Counted from the stretch's first letter, positions 1 through 8,583 are shown. The stretch is 52,678 bases of DNA from an uncultured Cellvibrio sp. (GCA_946480695.1 CAMLKG010000032.1:1-52678); one strand, 5' to 3'. Notes: a model not told the origin generated them from the sequence alone. Made by a program: numbers and translations.

Positions 1-524
1 TCCCCGGAATAATCACCGGGTTTTTCCTTGTCCGTTCCGGCGCCCGCTGACTCTTCACAAGGGCCGGCAATAAGCTCCACTGTCGCCCGCGCTTGGGCAA
101 GCAATCCTATATCTAGATCTAGCGGTAAACCGCTGGCCGGTCCGGGCGGGTTATGGCTCCAGGCGAAAGCAGTCTCCAGCGATGGAAACAAACCGCCGGG
201 TACACCGAAGGCTTTTTGCACGCTCATTTTCGCCATGCTGCCATGCCGATCCGGGGGAACCACGATCAGCATGGATTGCACCAGCTCGCGCATTTTCTCC
301 GCTGCACCGGCGTTGAGCCATTCCTGGGTAGCCTGGGCGGCACCTTTTGCGTGGTGCAATGAGGCGTTATCGCAATAAACCCGGATTACCCGGAAGGGCT
401 CCGCGCGGGAAAACCATTCATCCCAGGCAGCCAGGGATTCAAAATGCTGCTCCAGCGTCGGCTCACCTCGGGCAACGGTCAGGGCCAGGGGCCAGTGCTT
501 GCTCTCGTGCTTCAGGATACCCAT
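1..524 (-). CDS. Partial unknown protein downstream of the TonB receptor
   Basis: An open frame runs without a stop from an ATG at 524 to the window edge, giving about 174 residues of an incomplete protein. A Shine-Dalgarno GAGGT lies six bases before the ATG. The start is 39 bases after the TonB receptor stop on the same strand, so both are probably one transcript under the same Fur box. The product has no evident signal peptide or membrane segment; it is soluble, moderately acidic and tryptophan-containing (WDEWFSR, QEWLNAG, FAWSHNPPG). I do not recognise the family. Position suggests an accessory role in iron or siderophore use, which is inference only. Confidence 0.7.
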   Translation of the reverse strand, partial: MGILKHESKHWPLALTVARGEPTLEQHFESLAAWDEWFSRAEPFRVIRVYCDNASLHHAKGAAQATQEWLNAGAAEKMRELVQSMLIVVPPDRHGSMAKMSVQKAFGVPGGLFPSLETAFAWSHNPPGPASGLPLDLDIGLLAQARATVELIAGPCEESAGAGTDKEKPGDYSG

Positions 525-563
525 CGCATTACCTCGGGTGGCTGCCTGGCCCGCCAGGGCTGG

Positions 564-2633
564 TTAGAAATTAAACTCAAAGCCCGCGATGATTGAGCGC
601 GGTTGCATCAACACGGCGGAGTCGAAATCGCTATTGGGACGGCCGCTGCCCGCAGGGGCGGTACCGGGATAAATAGCGATTGGCTTGTCTTCATCCAGCA
701 AATTGCGCGCTGCCAGGTAGGCTTTCACCATCTCGTTGAACTGGTAGGAGATATTGGCGTTAAGCGTGCCGTGGGGGTCGGTCTTGCCATCGGGATGATT
801 GGTGATGCTGGTGTACCAACCGTCGGTCACATGGGCGCTCAGGCTGGCTTGCCAGCTTTCATGGGTCCAGGTTCCGCCGAACTGGGCTGAGGCTGATGGA
901 GCGGTAAACAGGGAATTTCCTTCAATGCCGGAATCCGCGTAGTCGGTAATTTCGGTATCCAGGAACGCCAGGTTGCCGAACAGGTTCCATTGGTCGTTTA
1001 CTTGCCAGGACATGCCCAATTCCAATCCGACGATGCGTACACCATCCGCATTGCGCACCACAAAGGCTTCATCGCGCGAATCCTCAGGGGTCAGGTCATA
1101 GGGCAGTTGCATATCTTCGTATAGCGAATAGAACAGGTTTTGCGTCGTGCGCAAGCGTCCGTCGTGCCATTGCTGGCGACCGAAGAGTTCCAAGGAGTCG
1201 ACGAATTCCTCGTCATATTCATAGTTGACGATCGGCATGGCGAAACTGATACCACCGCCGCCCGCATTGAACCCGCGCGAGTAGAGGATTCCTACCACTT
1301 GTTGCTCATTGGGGTTGTAGCTCACCCCCAATTTGGGCAAGAGCGCATCGTAGGTTTTGTCAGCATGGATGTTGACGATCTGGCGGGTCGGATCGCCGCC
1401 ATCGCGCTTGCGCTCTTCTTCCTCGTAGCGCAATCCCAATGTGAGTTCGTATTTTTCCGCGAAGGGAATCAAACCTTCCGCGTACGCGGATTGGGTATCG
1501 GAGCGATCATCGAAACGCTGGACGCCGGCGAACTGGATCCACTCATCCTGGCGGGCGCGATAGAAACGGGTTCCCGCGACCCATTCACTGCCGTTTTCAC
1601 CGGTATAGCGCAGGCGCGGCTCTACCACTTCCTCATCGGTATCAACCTGGGCACGGCTGCCGTTCGGGGCGGTTTTGCGCTTGAAGGTGAAATCCGTGGT
1701 CGAGGCGTCCAATTCGAATTCCAGCATATCGTTCAGGAAGGTGCTGAACTCAACACCCACACCTTTGGTTTGGGGGTTGTGCACAGGTTGCTCGGGGAAA
1801 TTGGAGCGCTGTTTATTGAACGGGCGAACCACTATCTCGCCGTTAGGCCCTTCGTAGTTAACATCGGTCAAGGTCAGGAGGACGCGGGTGCCGCGCTCGC
1901 TCTGCGGTGTGTAAAGCAGCTTGCCGCGTAATGAGTGGCCTTCTATATCGGCCGGGTTTTCAACGCCTTCGTACGGGTCGTAGCTGACTTGTGACTGGCG
2001 CTCGAAAGTATCGGCCGCCAAGCGGAAGGACAGGGTTTCGCCAAGCGGCTGGTTGTACATCATCGATACGCGGCGCTGGTCCAGGTTACCGGCCTCAACG
2101 CGCACTGCCGCCTTGCGCTCCGCTTCCGGGTCGCGGGTTTTAACAAGGATGGTACCGGCAATCGCATTGCGGCCTACCAGGGTACTTTGCGGCCCCCTGA
2201 GTACCTCGATACGTTCCAGGTCCCAGATACCCATATCACCGAATACTACTTCGTTATAGCTGGCCGAGCGCCCGTCTATCTGCCAGTTCAGGCGCGGGCG
2301 GCTGCCGGCAAAGAAAGCGTTGGCGTTTTCCGCCGGTCCGGTACCGTCAACACCGCGTACTGTGGGTGCCTTACCGGTGCCGGTGACGTCGGTAACGTTG
2401 GGCACTTCGCGCAGCAAGTCGCGTACAGACATTAAATCCGGGCGGGCCTCCAAGGTTTCTTCATCCATCACCGCTACGCTGTTGCCGCTTTCCTCTACAG
2501 TGCGCGACAACAGCTCGCCGGAGATGACCACTTTTTCTAACTTTTGCGGGGCCGGCGCGGTATCAGCCATTGATAACGGAGTGAGTCCCAGTAAAGTAAC
2601 CATGGGTATTAATCGATAGGTTGGGTATTTCAT
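564..2633 (-). CDS. TonB-dependent outer membrane receptor (probable ferric siderophore)
   Basis: Outer-membrane active-transport receptor energised by TonB-ExbBD. The start is placed at 2633 (MKYPTYRL) because GAGGA precedes it and the next seven codons upstream lack a ribosome binding site; 689 residues is normal for the family. A signal peptide ends near A23, a TonB-box-like EKVVISGE follows at about 34-41, then the plug domain (about 45-165, with IEVLRGPQSTLVGRNAIAG) and the 22-strand barrel, ending in a terminal Phe as expected for barrel insertion. A Fur box sits over its promoter, and the divergent neighbour is a siderophore-type phosphopantetheinyl transferase, so a ferric siderophore is the likely substrate. 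The exact ligand cannot be read from sequence. Confidence 0.93.
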   Translation of the reverse strand: MKYPTYRLIPMVTLLGLTPLSMADTAPAPQKLEKVVISGELLSRTVEESGNSVAVMDEETLEARPDLMSVRDLLREVPNVTDVTGTGKAPTVRGVDGTGPAENANAFFAGSRPRLNWQIDGRSASYNEVVFGDMGIWDLERIEVLRGPQSTLVGRNAIAGTILVKTRDPEAERKAAVRVEAGNLDQRRVSMMYNQPLGETLSFRLAADTFERQSQVSYDPYEGVENPADIEGHSLRGKLLYTPQSERGTRVLLTLTDVNYEGPNGEIVVRPFNKQRSNFPEQPVHNPQTKGVGVEFSTFLNDMLEFELDASTTDFTFKRKTAPNGSRAQVDTDEEVVEPRLRYTGENGSEWVAGTRFYRARQDEWIQFAGVQRFDDRSDTQSAYAEGLIPFAEKYELTLGLRYEEEERKRDGGDPTRQIVNIHADKTYDALLPKLGVSYNPNEQQVVGILYSRGFNAGGGGISFAMPIVNYEYDEEFVDSLELFGRQQWHDGRLRTTQNLFYSLYEDMQLPYDLTPEDSRDEAFVVRNADGVRIVGLELGMSWQVNDQWNLFGNLAFLDTEITDYADSGIEGNSLFTAPSASAQFGGTWTHESWQASLSAHVTDGWYTSITNHPDGKTDPHGTLNANISYQFNEMVKAYLAARNLLDEDKPIAIYPGTAPAGSGRPNSDFDSAVLMQPRSIIAGFEFNF

Positions 2634-2674
2634 AAAATCCTCATACTTGTCCATAATGTCGCCGTATTCTAAAT

Positions 2675-2693
2675 AATAATTATTACCATTACC
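2675..2693 (-). promoter_or_regulatory. Fur box between TonB receptor and PPTase
   Basis: On the minus strand the 19 bases GGTAATGGTAATAATTATT match the classical Fur consensus GATAATGATAATCATTATC at 15 of 19 positions by my count. The site overlaps a candidate promoter of the receptor (TAGAAT at 2668-2673 as -10). It lies 68 bases before the divergent PPTase start, so it may control both genes. Iron repression is inferred from the match and the gene content. Confidence 0.75.
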
Positions 2694-2760
2694 ACTATTA
2701 TTCGGTTGGCTTATTTAGCCCAAACCCCAAGCCCTAACCTCGAACATACAAAGGGAACCT

Positions 2761-3528
2761 ATGAAGGAAGATTTAGTGAAGCCAGTATTAACCGGCCAGG
2801 ATTTGGCAGAACGGCCCCACGAATTTATTGTGGATGAACCCGGTAAGCCCGTTTTTGCCAGCACCATTTCTGTCCATTGTTGCCAATTTGCCCTCGCCCA
2901 TTACACGGATGGGTTATTCACTGAATACGGAATTTTTTTTCCGCCAACCCTGCATAAGGCAGTTGCCAAACGGCGCGCCGAATTCCTGGCGGGCCGGTAT
3001 TGCGCGAAGCAATCCTTACAGCCACTGGGCTATTTCAATGTAGATATCCTTACCGGCCCCCACCGTAATCCCCTCTGGCCCGCCGCAATTACCGGATCTA
3101 TCAGCCATAGCAGGAATTACGCAATCGCGGTAACCGCCTTGAAATCAAACATTCGGGGAATCGGGGTTGATATTGAGGAAGAAGTGAATGCGGAAACCTG
3201 CGCAAACATAAAAAGGCAGGTTTTGTTCGGAGCGGAGTTGCACATGTTTGATCAATTTAAAGCGAGGTCTGCTGAACAAATATTCTTTACTACCGCCTTT
3301 TCCGCCAAAGAAAGTTTTTTTAAAGCGGCCTATCCCGAAGTCGGGAAATATTTTGATTTCTCCGCCGTTTCGATTTTGCAGGTCAACGAACAGGACAATA
3401 CATTGCTGATGGAAGTTAACGAAACACTGAGCGAAAAATTGAAGGCGGGGGTAAGGGTGCGCGCGGATTATCGAATGCTATCGGAGCGCGCGGTGGTGAC
3501 ATTAGTAAAGCTTGATGGCGAGCGATAA
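2761..3528 (+). CDS. 4'-phosphopantetheinyl transferase (EntD/Sfp superfamily)
   Basis: Transfers phosphopantetheine from CoA to carrier-protein serines, activating NRPS or PKS enzymes. The 255-residue protein shows family motifs in order: KRRAEFLAGRYCAK (70-83), GSISHS (112-117), GVDIE (135-139, Mg-binding acidic residues D137 and E139) and FSAKESFFKAAYP (180-192, with E184 and K187 types). This is the EntD branch usually tied to siderophore synthesis. AGGGA lies just before the ATG. It is divergent from a TonB receptor and shares the intergenic Fur box. No NRPS or siderophore-synthesis gene is in this window, so its carrier protein must be encoded elsewhere. Confidence 0.92.
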   Translation: MKEDLVKPVLTGQDLAERPHEFIVDEPGKPVFASTISVHCCQFALAHYTDGLFTEYGIFFPPTLHKAVAKRRAEFLAGRYCAKQSLQPLGYFNVDILTGPHRNPLWPAAITGSISHSRNYAIAVTALKSNIRGIGVDIEEEVNAETCANIKRQVLFGAELHMFDQFKARSAEQIFFTTAFSAKESFFKAAYPEVGKYFDFSAVSILQVNEQDNTLLMEVNETLSEKLKAGVRVRADYRMLSERAVVTLVKLDGER

Positions 3529-3547
3529 CCACAACCTTTATCCATAC

Positions 3548-3575
3548 GGCCGTCGCAGCAAGCGCTACGACGGCC
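3548..3575. terminator. Hairpin between convergent PPTase and small membrane gene
   Basis: Perfect 8-bp arms GGCCGTCG and CGACGGCC, extendable past a mismatch, lie between the PPTase stop (3528) and the stop of the convergent small gene (3582). There is no clear T-run, so it is a transcription-end hairpin by position rather than a textbook intrinsic terminator. Confidence 0.5.
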
Positions 3576-3581
3576 AGGTAT

Positions 3582-3746
3582 TTACACACTGCGGCGAATA
3601 AATCCGTAATACAGACCAATTAACACCGGCACACCCAAACCAACCCAGGCCCAGACATCACCAGCCTCGTCAGACACCAAACCGCTGACCAGCCCGCTGA
3701 GGGTGAGTATCGCCAGGAGAATCGGCCATAACCAGAGTCGAATCAT
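3582..3746 (-). CDS. Small membrane protein coupled to PepSY gene (54 aa)
   Basis: A 54-codon frame begins with ATG at 3746, and its first bases overlap the stop of the PepSY gene as ATGA, indicating translational coupling. The product has a hydrophobic stretch at about 5-25 (WLWPILLAILTLSGLVSGLV), a short polar loop SDEAGD, and a second hydrophobic stretch (about 31-49) ending in a basic FIRRSV tail, so two membrane helices are likely. Small proteins of this type are found after PepSY-TM genes in related bacteria (from memory). It probably assists the PepSY protein; the function is unknown. Confidence 0.7.
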   Translation of the reverse strand: MIRLWLWPILLAILTLSGLVSGLVSDEAGDVWAWVGLGVPVLIGLYYGFIRRSV

Positions 3747-4891
3747 TTTGCTCCCTCCAGTGTTGCCGCTGTAAGCAATTCCTCAATGGGCTTGCGCCGC
3801 CGCTTCCACCACAAGTACAAACCGCTGGCGAGTACCAGGATGGTGGCTATATCCAGCAGCGCCCACAGGATTTTCATCGGCATACCGCCGTAATCCCCGA
3901 AGTGCAGCGGTTGCGACAGGAGCAAGCCGGTTAAATACCAGGGCGGTTCGCGGCTATCGGTAAATTCGCTGGTTTTTGCATCCATCAGCACCGGTAAAAA
4001 TAAGCGCGCCGTCACCGGGGAATCGCCCCGCATGAAAACAGCGTAATGGTGGGCGCTCGACAAGATGGTTCCGGGGTACGCGATAAAGCCCGGCTTCATC
4101 CCCGGCGCGTAGGCGCGCGCGGCTTGCACCGACTTTTCCAGCGATCCCAAATCACCGGGATTGGGTGGGGGCAAGTCCTTATAGGGCCCCACCATTTTCG
4201 AGACCTGGTCGAACTGCCAGTATTTCACCACCAGGTCAGCCCAGGTATTCAGCACTCCCGTCGTTCCCACCACCAACGCCCAGGCCAGGGTAACAATGCC
4301 CAGGAGGTTATGGAGGTCGAGCCATTGCATCCGCGTGTTGCGGTCACGGCGCACTGTGCCGAAATCCAGCTTGCGCATGAACGGCGCATACAACACCACA
4401 CCGGACACAATGGCCACAATTAACAATATGCCCATCAGGCCGAGGAATAATTTACCCGGCAGGCCTGCGAACAAATCAACGTGTAATTTGAACATGACCC
4501 ACAAAAATCCCTCTTCGTAGTTCGGCTGGTTTAGTACCTCGGCAGTGCGCGCATCCACAACAACCGTTTTGCCGCCCTCCATTGCCGCTATATCGCGATT
4601 CAGCCCCACTATCCACAAGTTCTCCTCGTCCGGTTCCTGGAAAAGGTATTGGACCAGGAGGTCCGGATTGCTCGCGCGAGCCGCCGCCACAAGGGCATCC
4701 ATATCGGCTTTGGCAGCAGGCGATTCCAGGACCGGCGCCTCGACTTCAGTGCCCAGCAAGTGGCCAATTTCATGATGGAAGATTAACGGTAATCCAGTGA
4801 TGCACAGTAGCAACATAAATGGAGTACATATGAGGCTCGACCATTTATGGACCCAGGCCCAGCGGCGCAATGTTTTGGTAGATAGTGCCAT
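3743..4891 (-). CDS. PepSY-associated TM protein, possible ferric-siderophore reductase
   Basis: A 382-residue inner-membrane protein with about four transmembrane helices (near 18-42, 145-170, 195-215, 340-362) and a large periplasmic region between the first two. Histidines sit at the helix edges (WVHKWSS, FHHEIGHL, FKLHVDL, LDLHNLLG, QPLHFGDY), as in the PepSY-TM/FsrB family, whose members bind haem and reduce ferric siderophores. That activity is inferred from family and from its place beside a TonB receptor and PPTase. The upstream region contains only a weak half-site (ATGAGAAT) resembling a Fur box. The start lacks a strong Shine-Dalgarno but gives the expected N-terminus. Confidence 0.85.
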   Translation of the reverse strand: MALSTKTLRRWAWVHKWSSLICTPFMLLLCITGLPLIFHHEIGHLLGTEVEAPVLESPAAKADMDALVAAARASNPDLLVQYLFQEPDEENLWIVGLNRDIAAMEGGKTVVVDARTAEVLNQPNYEEGFLWVMFKLHVDLFAGLPGKLFLGLMGILLIVAIVSGVVLYAPFMRKLDFGTVRRDRNTRMQWLDLHNLLGIVTLAWALVVGTTGVLNTWADLVVKYWQFDQVSKMVGPYKDLPPPNPGDLGSLEKSVQAARAYAPGMKPGFIAYPGTILSSAHHYAVFMRGDSPVTARLFLPVLMDAKTSEFTDSREPPWYLTGLLLSQPLHFGDYGGMPMKILWALLDIATILVLASGLYLWWKRRRKPIEELLTAATLEGAK

Positions 4892-5109
4892 ATCGGCTTA
4901 ATTCTCATGAAATGGAGATAAAGAAGGTTCCTTGCCCATTTATTGCCAGGGCTGGCGAATTCTAGATGGAAACACTTCTCTTTCGCAACAACGGGCAGCA
5001 ACACCCCATTAACCGAACTTTTGAGCTGTGGCTTTATCCTATTCATATCTGGCCTAATACTCGGCCTATTCAACGCTGGAACGTAATTCTTTATCCACAG
5101 GAGAGTCTT

Positions 5110-5715
5110 ATGAAACTTTATTTCAGTCCCGGCACTTGCTCGCTGGCGTCCCATATTGTGATACGCGAACTGGATCTACCTGTGAGCCTGATGAAGGTAG
5201 ATTTAGCAACCAAAAAATTCGGTAATGATGAGGATTATTTGGTTATCAATAAAAAAGGTTACGTTCCGGCACTTGAATTTGATGACGGCACCTTGCTTAC
5301 CGAAGGTGTTGCCATATTGCAATTCCTCGCAGACCAAAACCCCGAGGCAAAACTCGCTCCCGCAAACGGCACCCGTGAGCGTTATAAACTGCAAGAATGG
5401 TTGACCTTTATCAGTTCGGAAATCCATAAATCCTTCTCACCGCTATTTGATAAAAGCACCCCGGAGCAAACCCGGGCCACCTGCCTGGAAAAACTGGGTA
5501 AACGCTACAACTACGTTGCCGAACAACTGGCGCAACGGGATTATTTATTAGGCGATCAATTTACCGTAGCGGATGCCTATTTATTTATTACTATGATCTG
5601 GGCCAACCATTTCAAAATCGACCTTTCCAAATGGCCCACCTTAAAGGATTATCAAGCACGGATTGCGGCGCGTACCTCGGTGCAGGAAGCCCTTGCAGCA
5701 GAAAAAATTGCGTGA
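5110..5715 (+). CDS. gstA: Glutathione S-transferase (beta class)
   Basis: Conjugates glutathione to electrophiles in the cytoplasm. The start at 5110 is chosen because AGGAG lies eight bases upstream and the resulting N-terminus MKLYFSPGTCSLASHI aligns with E. coli GstA; earlier in-frame codons have no family match. At 201 residues it is full length. It has the beta-class catalytic Cys10, the thioredoxin-fold cis-proline motif GYVPAL, the glutathione-binding LLTEGVAI, and the C-terminal all-helical domain with FTVADAYLF. It is a single-gene unit, divergent from the PepSY gene. Confidence 0.93.
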   Translation: MKLYFSPGTCSLASHIVIRELDLPVSLMKVDLATKKFGNDEDYLVINKKGYVPALEFDDGTLLTEGVAILQFLADQNPEAKLAPANGTRERYKLQEWLTFISSEIHKSFSPLFDKSTPEQTRATCLEKLGKRYNYVAEQLAQRDYLLGDQFTVADAYLFITMIWANHFKIDLSKWPTLKDYQARIAARTSVQEALAAEKIA

Positions 5716-5727
5716 TGACATTGCGCT

Positions 5728-5747
5728 GAGGTGACGCCAGTCACCTC
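5728..5747 (+). terminator. Hairpin after gstA
   Basis: A perfect 8-bp stem GAGGTGAC / GTCACCTC with a GCCA loop lies 12 bases after the gstA stop. A pyrimidine-rich tract (tctcctc) follows, but there is no T-run, so termination strength is uncertain. Confidence 0.5.
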
Positions 5748-5898
5748 TCTCCTCGCCAATACATCCCCCACTGTTTTAGGCATTATTCCCATCGAATTAG
5801 TGAGGCGCAAATACTTCCCACGCCAGGGAAAACTTGAAGCTTCTGGATTCTGACGTAAGATTATTAACGAATTACATGAGCGAGAGACGCCCAAGAAA

Positions 5899-6825
5899 AT
5901 GGCAAAAGTGATTGACCTTCTCTATGGAATTATACGGATTGCACTTATCCTGGCATTATGCGCGCCGATAAAATGCTGGGCAGAAAATGACACGCACCCC
6001 ATGCATTACCGGTATTGGGATTTGCGGGCCAGCGAAAAACGAGACGAATATCAATTCGAATTATTAAAGCTGGTATTGGAAAAAACCAAAAATATTTATG
6101 GTGATTATCGGCTGGAGCGCGTTGATCACAAAATAACGTCACTGCGCGCCAGCCGTGAAGTGAGTCGCGGAACCATAATTAATATTGAAGCCGCCCCCAA
6201 TTGGACTACCGACACAGTTCCTTCAGAAATCAAACGCGATAAGCGAATTGCCGTAAAAATTCCGCTTTTAGGGGGGCTGCTAGGTTATCGAAAATTAATA
6301 ATCCGAAAAACGGATGCAGCCAAATTTGCAGGGATAAAAGAGACTGCGCAACTTCAGGAATTAGTCGCAGGCCAGGGGAAGGATTGGGAGGACGTTTTCA
6401 TTTACCGCGCCAATGGTTACAAAGTGAATGATGAAGCCGATTATTACAACCTGTTTGCGATGCTGGTGGCAAAACGGTTTGATTACATTCCTTTAAGCGC
6501 AATTGAAGTGGATAATTTTATCCAGAAATTCGGCCAGTATTCCGGGGATGTCACTGTCGTCCCGGATATTCTGATTTATTATCCATTTCCCGTATTATTC
6601 CAGGTCAGCCCCCACTACCCCGAATTAGCGAAGCGCGTCGAAATGGGACTCGAGCAGGCCAAAAAAGACGGCTCCATGGATTCCCTTTTTAAATCCTATT
6701 TTGCAGAAGACGTGCGAAAGTTAAATAAAATTAATAACCGTGTCTTTGTGTTGGAAAACAAACGTGTACCCGAGGAACTCAGATTGGCAGAGCCGATATT
6801 GCTAAAGGAATGGAAACCTGACTAA
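5899..6825 (+). CDS. Periplasmic solute-binding-like protein, solitary
   Basis: A 308-residue protein with a hydrophobic N-terminal signal (about 5-28, ending CWA) and the layout of a type-2 periplasmic binding fold (SBP_bac_3-like): YQFELLKLVLEKT early on, LGYRKLIIRK at the hinge, and PVLFQVSPHYPELAKRVEMGL near the end. No permease or ATPase gene is nearby, so it may be an orphan sensor or scavenging protein rather than part of an ABC importer. Such stand-alone proteins are common in Shewanella and Cellvibrio relatives. The ligand is unknown. It converges on the TIGR02588 gene. Confidence 0.7.
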   Translation: MAKVIDLLYGIIRIALILALCAPIKCWAENDTHPMHYRYWDLRASEKRDEYQFELLKLVLEKTKNIYGDYRLERVDHKITSLRASREVSRGTIINIEAAPNWTTDTVPSEIKRDKRIAVKIPLLGGLLGYRKLIIRKTDAAKFAGIKETAQLQELVAGQGKDWEDVFIYRANGYKVNDEADYYNLFAMLVAKRFDYIPLSAIEVDNFIQKFGQYSGDVTVVPDILIYYPFPVLFQVSPHYPELAKRVEMGLEQAKKDGSMDSLFKSYFAEDVRKLNKINNRVFVLENKRVPEELRLAEPILLKEWKPD

Positions 6826-6847
6826 CCTATCAATTTGCCAATTGCAA

Positions 6848-7237
6848 TTACGGTTCCTGAAAGCCTAGCGCCCTGAATTCCAAAGCTCCAAGGTGTGGGT
6901 CCTGCTTAAAGAAAAAACCGATTCTGCGACCTGAATTGGAAGGAATATAATCAATTTGCATCTTGTGGGATTCTATTTTCTTTCCGTCCTTTAATAACAC
7001 ACCTTCAACCTGTAACTCGGTAGCGCTTTGGAAGCCAGCATTTTCGACATTAACTTTTACCAGGAATTCTGTTTCCACTTCGACAATGCTGTCTATCGCA
7101 AAGGAAATATGTAGTGGCGACCTTTCCCTGGTAATTTTTTCCCATGACAGATAGGCAAAGCCAACGCAAAGTAATACCAGCCCTGCCACACCCACAATTT
7201 TTTCCCACAAAGGTGTTACAGTTTTTTTGTTGTTCAT
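6848..7237 (-). CDS. TIGR02588 family membrane-anchored protein
   Basis: A 129-residue protein with one N-terminal transmembrane helix (about 12-30, VGVAGLVLLCVGFAYLSW) and a periplasmic beta-rich domain (VKVNVENAGF, LQVEGVLLKDGKKIE). By recall this matches TIGR02588, which co-occurs with TIGR02587. It starts ten bases after the TIGR02587 gene with its own AAGGAA site, so the two form an operon and probably a complex. No biochemical function is known to me. Confidence 0.75.
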   Translation of the reverse strand: MNNKKTVTPLWEKIVGVAGLVLLCVGFAYLSWEKITRERSPLHISFAIDSIVEVETEFLVKVNVENAGFQSATELQVEGVLLKDGKKIESHKMQIDYIPSNSGRRIGFFFKQDPHLGALEFRALGFQEP

Positions 7238-7247
7238 AACAATTTCC

Positions 7248-8057
7248 TTACACTATCAAGCGCGCTGCTGCCGCACCCACTCCGGCGGGAAGGCTAAGCA
7301 CTATCGCCGTGTTAATTAAATTGCCCGGGCTTTCACCGTCCGCACGCCCGAAAACCCACAACATAAAAAGGCTCACCGCAAATGCCAGTACATAACCGGT
7401 ACTGGTAAATCGCACAAACAATTGCCAATGGCTTTTCCAATACCGTAAGGATTCAGCGTGAACGTCCGGATTCGATAAGGTAAACATTTGCATCATGGCG
7501 AGCGTAAGCAGAAGCAACGCACACATGTGCCAATATTGCATTTTGTAGGACAGCAAAATCATTTCTTCGGTAGGCGCCAGGTTAAATGCCAGGAACAGGC
7601 TGCCCGTTATAGAAATAATTAACTCGTGGTGATAATCCGGATCAAACTTTTTTTCCTTGTCACCGTTAATCAAGCTGCGGGCCAATAATGCACCAAGGCT
7701 CGCCGGTACTGATTGCAATAACAGCATGGAAAACGTTTCCCCCGGTCCGTTGGCAGATGTGATTATGCCAAGCGCAAACAGCACAACCGCACTGGTAACG
7801 AATCCAATCGCATAAGCGACCAGCACATCAAGGATGTCGTCGCTTAATGTCTTTGTTTCTTCAAAACCAACAATTGAAGACACACCCACCCACAAGGGCA
7901 GCGAGAGTAAAATAAGCGCCATTAAGCGCAGCGGATCAATATAAAAGCCCACCTCCCACATTTCCATGGTCATCATCATCGGCAAACTGAAAATCAAAGC
8001 GCCACCGATTGCTCTACCAATACCAATCCAGGCGGGATGGGCTGATGCATTTGCCAT
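7248..8057 (-). CDS. TIGR02587 (DUF2391) family integral membrane protein
   Basis: A 269-residue polytopic protein with about seven predicted helices. The first follows GIGRAIGGALIFSLPMMMTMEMWEVG and the last ends VGAAAARLIV. The N-terminal pattern and the partner gene downstream fit the TIGR02587/DUF2391 family, known only as putative integral membrane proteins. CGGAA precedes the ATG. The operon with TIGR02588 is closed by the convergent solute-binding-like gene. Its role is unknown. Confidence 0.78.
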   Translation of the reverse strand: MANASAHPAWIGIGRAIGGALIFSLPMMMTMEMWEVGFYIDPLRLMALILLSLPLWVGVSSIVGFEETKTLSDDILDVLVAYAIGFVTSAVVLFALGIITSANGPGETFSMLLLQSVPASLGALLARSLINGDKEKKFDPDYHHELIISITGSLFLAFNLAPTEEMILLSYKMQYWHMCALLLLTLAMMQMFTLSNPDVHAESLRYWKSHWQLFVRFTSTGYVLAFAVSLFMLWVFGRADGESPGNLINTAIVLSLPAGVGAAAARLIV

Positions 8058-8235
8058 ATCAATTTCCGTTTAATGTTTAGGCTGTTGGACAATTCGCCAC
8101 TTTTGCTATAAGCATTCACTTCGACCACCTTTTTTAAAAAGAGTTGGCGGAACTATCGCATAGCCTGCCAATTCACTAATATCATCAGGATACCGGTAAA
8201 TTCAATAGGGTGGCGGAGAGAAAGCTGTTGTCGTG

Positions 8236-8544
8236 ATGAACGAGGGTATTCAATTGATTCCTTATAGCTTACCGCAAGAAAAGCAAATCATTTTGCATTA
8301 TGCAAACTTACTCGGAGACACTATAACAAAAGAAATTATTGAAAGAGATCGACTGGAGAACAATGAAGAAGCGGAACATTTGGCAAATTTTTTTTGGAAT
8401 ATGGTTGAAAGTTCGAATGATGAAGATGGAAAGAGTGGCAAAAGTACCGAATATATATTAGAGAAAATAATTATTACATTCATGGCTTATTTTCGATCTT
8501 CAGGATACGAGGAGATTTGGGGGAAAGTTTCCGATTCGCGTTGA
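8236..8544 (+). CDS. Orphan small protein of unknown function (102 aa)
   Basis: A 102-residue acidic soluble protein (MNEGIQLIPYSLPQEKQ...) with helical character (EIIERDRLENNEEAEHLANFFWNM) and no signal or membrane segment. The coding sequence is visibly richer in A and T than its neighbours. The ATG at 8236 is preferred over the adjacent GTG; the ribosome binding site is poor (GGAGAG, about 15 bases upstream). A strong intrinsic terminator begins at its stop codon, supporting a real transcript. I do not recognise it; recent acquisition is possible. Confidence 0.55.
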   Translation: MNEGIQLIPYSLPQEKQIILHYANLLGDTITKEIIERDRLENNEEAEHLANFFWNMVESSNDEDGKSGKSTEYILEKIIITFMAYFRSSGYEEIWGKVSDSR

Positions 8545-8577
8545 ATAAGGCAGCACTGGTGCTGCCTTATTCTTATT
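8544..8577. terminator. Intrinsic terminator between convergent genes
   Basis: A perfect 13-bp stem AATAAGGCAGCAC / GTGCTGCCTTATT with a two-base loop starts at the last base of the orphan gene stop codon. A T-rich tail (cttattaaa) follows on the plus strand, and the stem also lies just after the nitrate reductase gene stop on the minus strand, so it can serve both. Confidence 0.88.
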
Positions 8578-8583
8578 AAAGGA

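Noticed and set aside
1140..1931. A 263-codon plus-strand frame
   Set aside because: Antisense to the TonB receptor barrel; long only because of codon bias on the coding strand.
4892..4940. Fur box before the PepSY gene
   Set aside because: Only one half (ATGAGAAT) resembles the consensus; the other half does not match.
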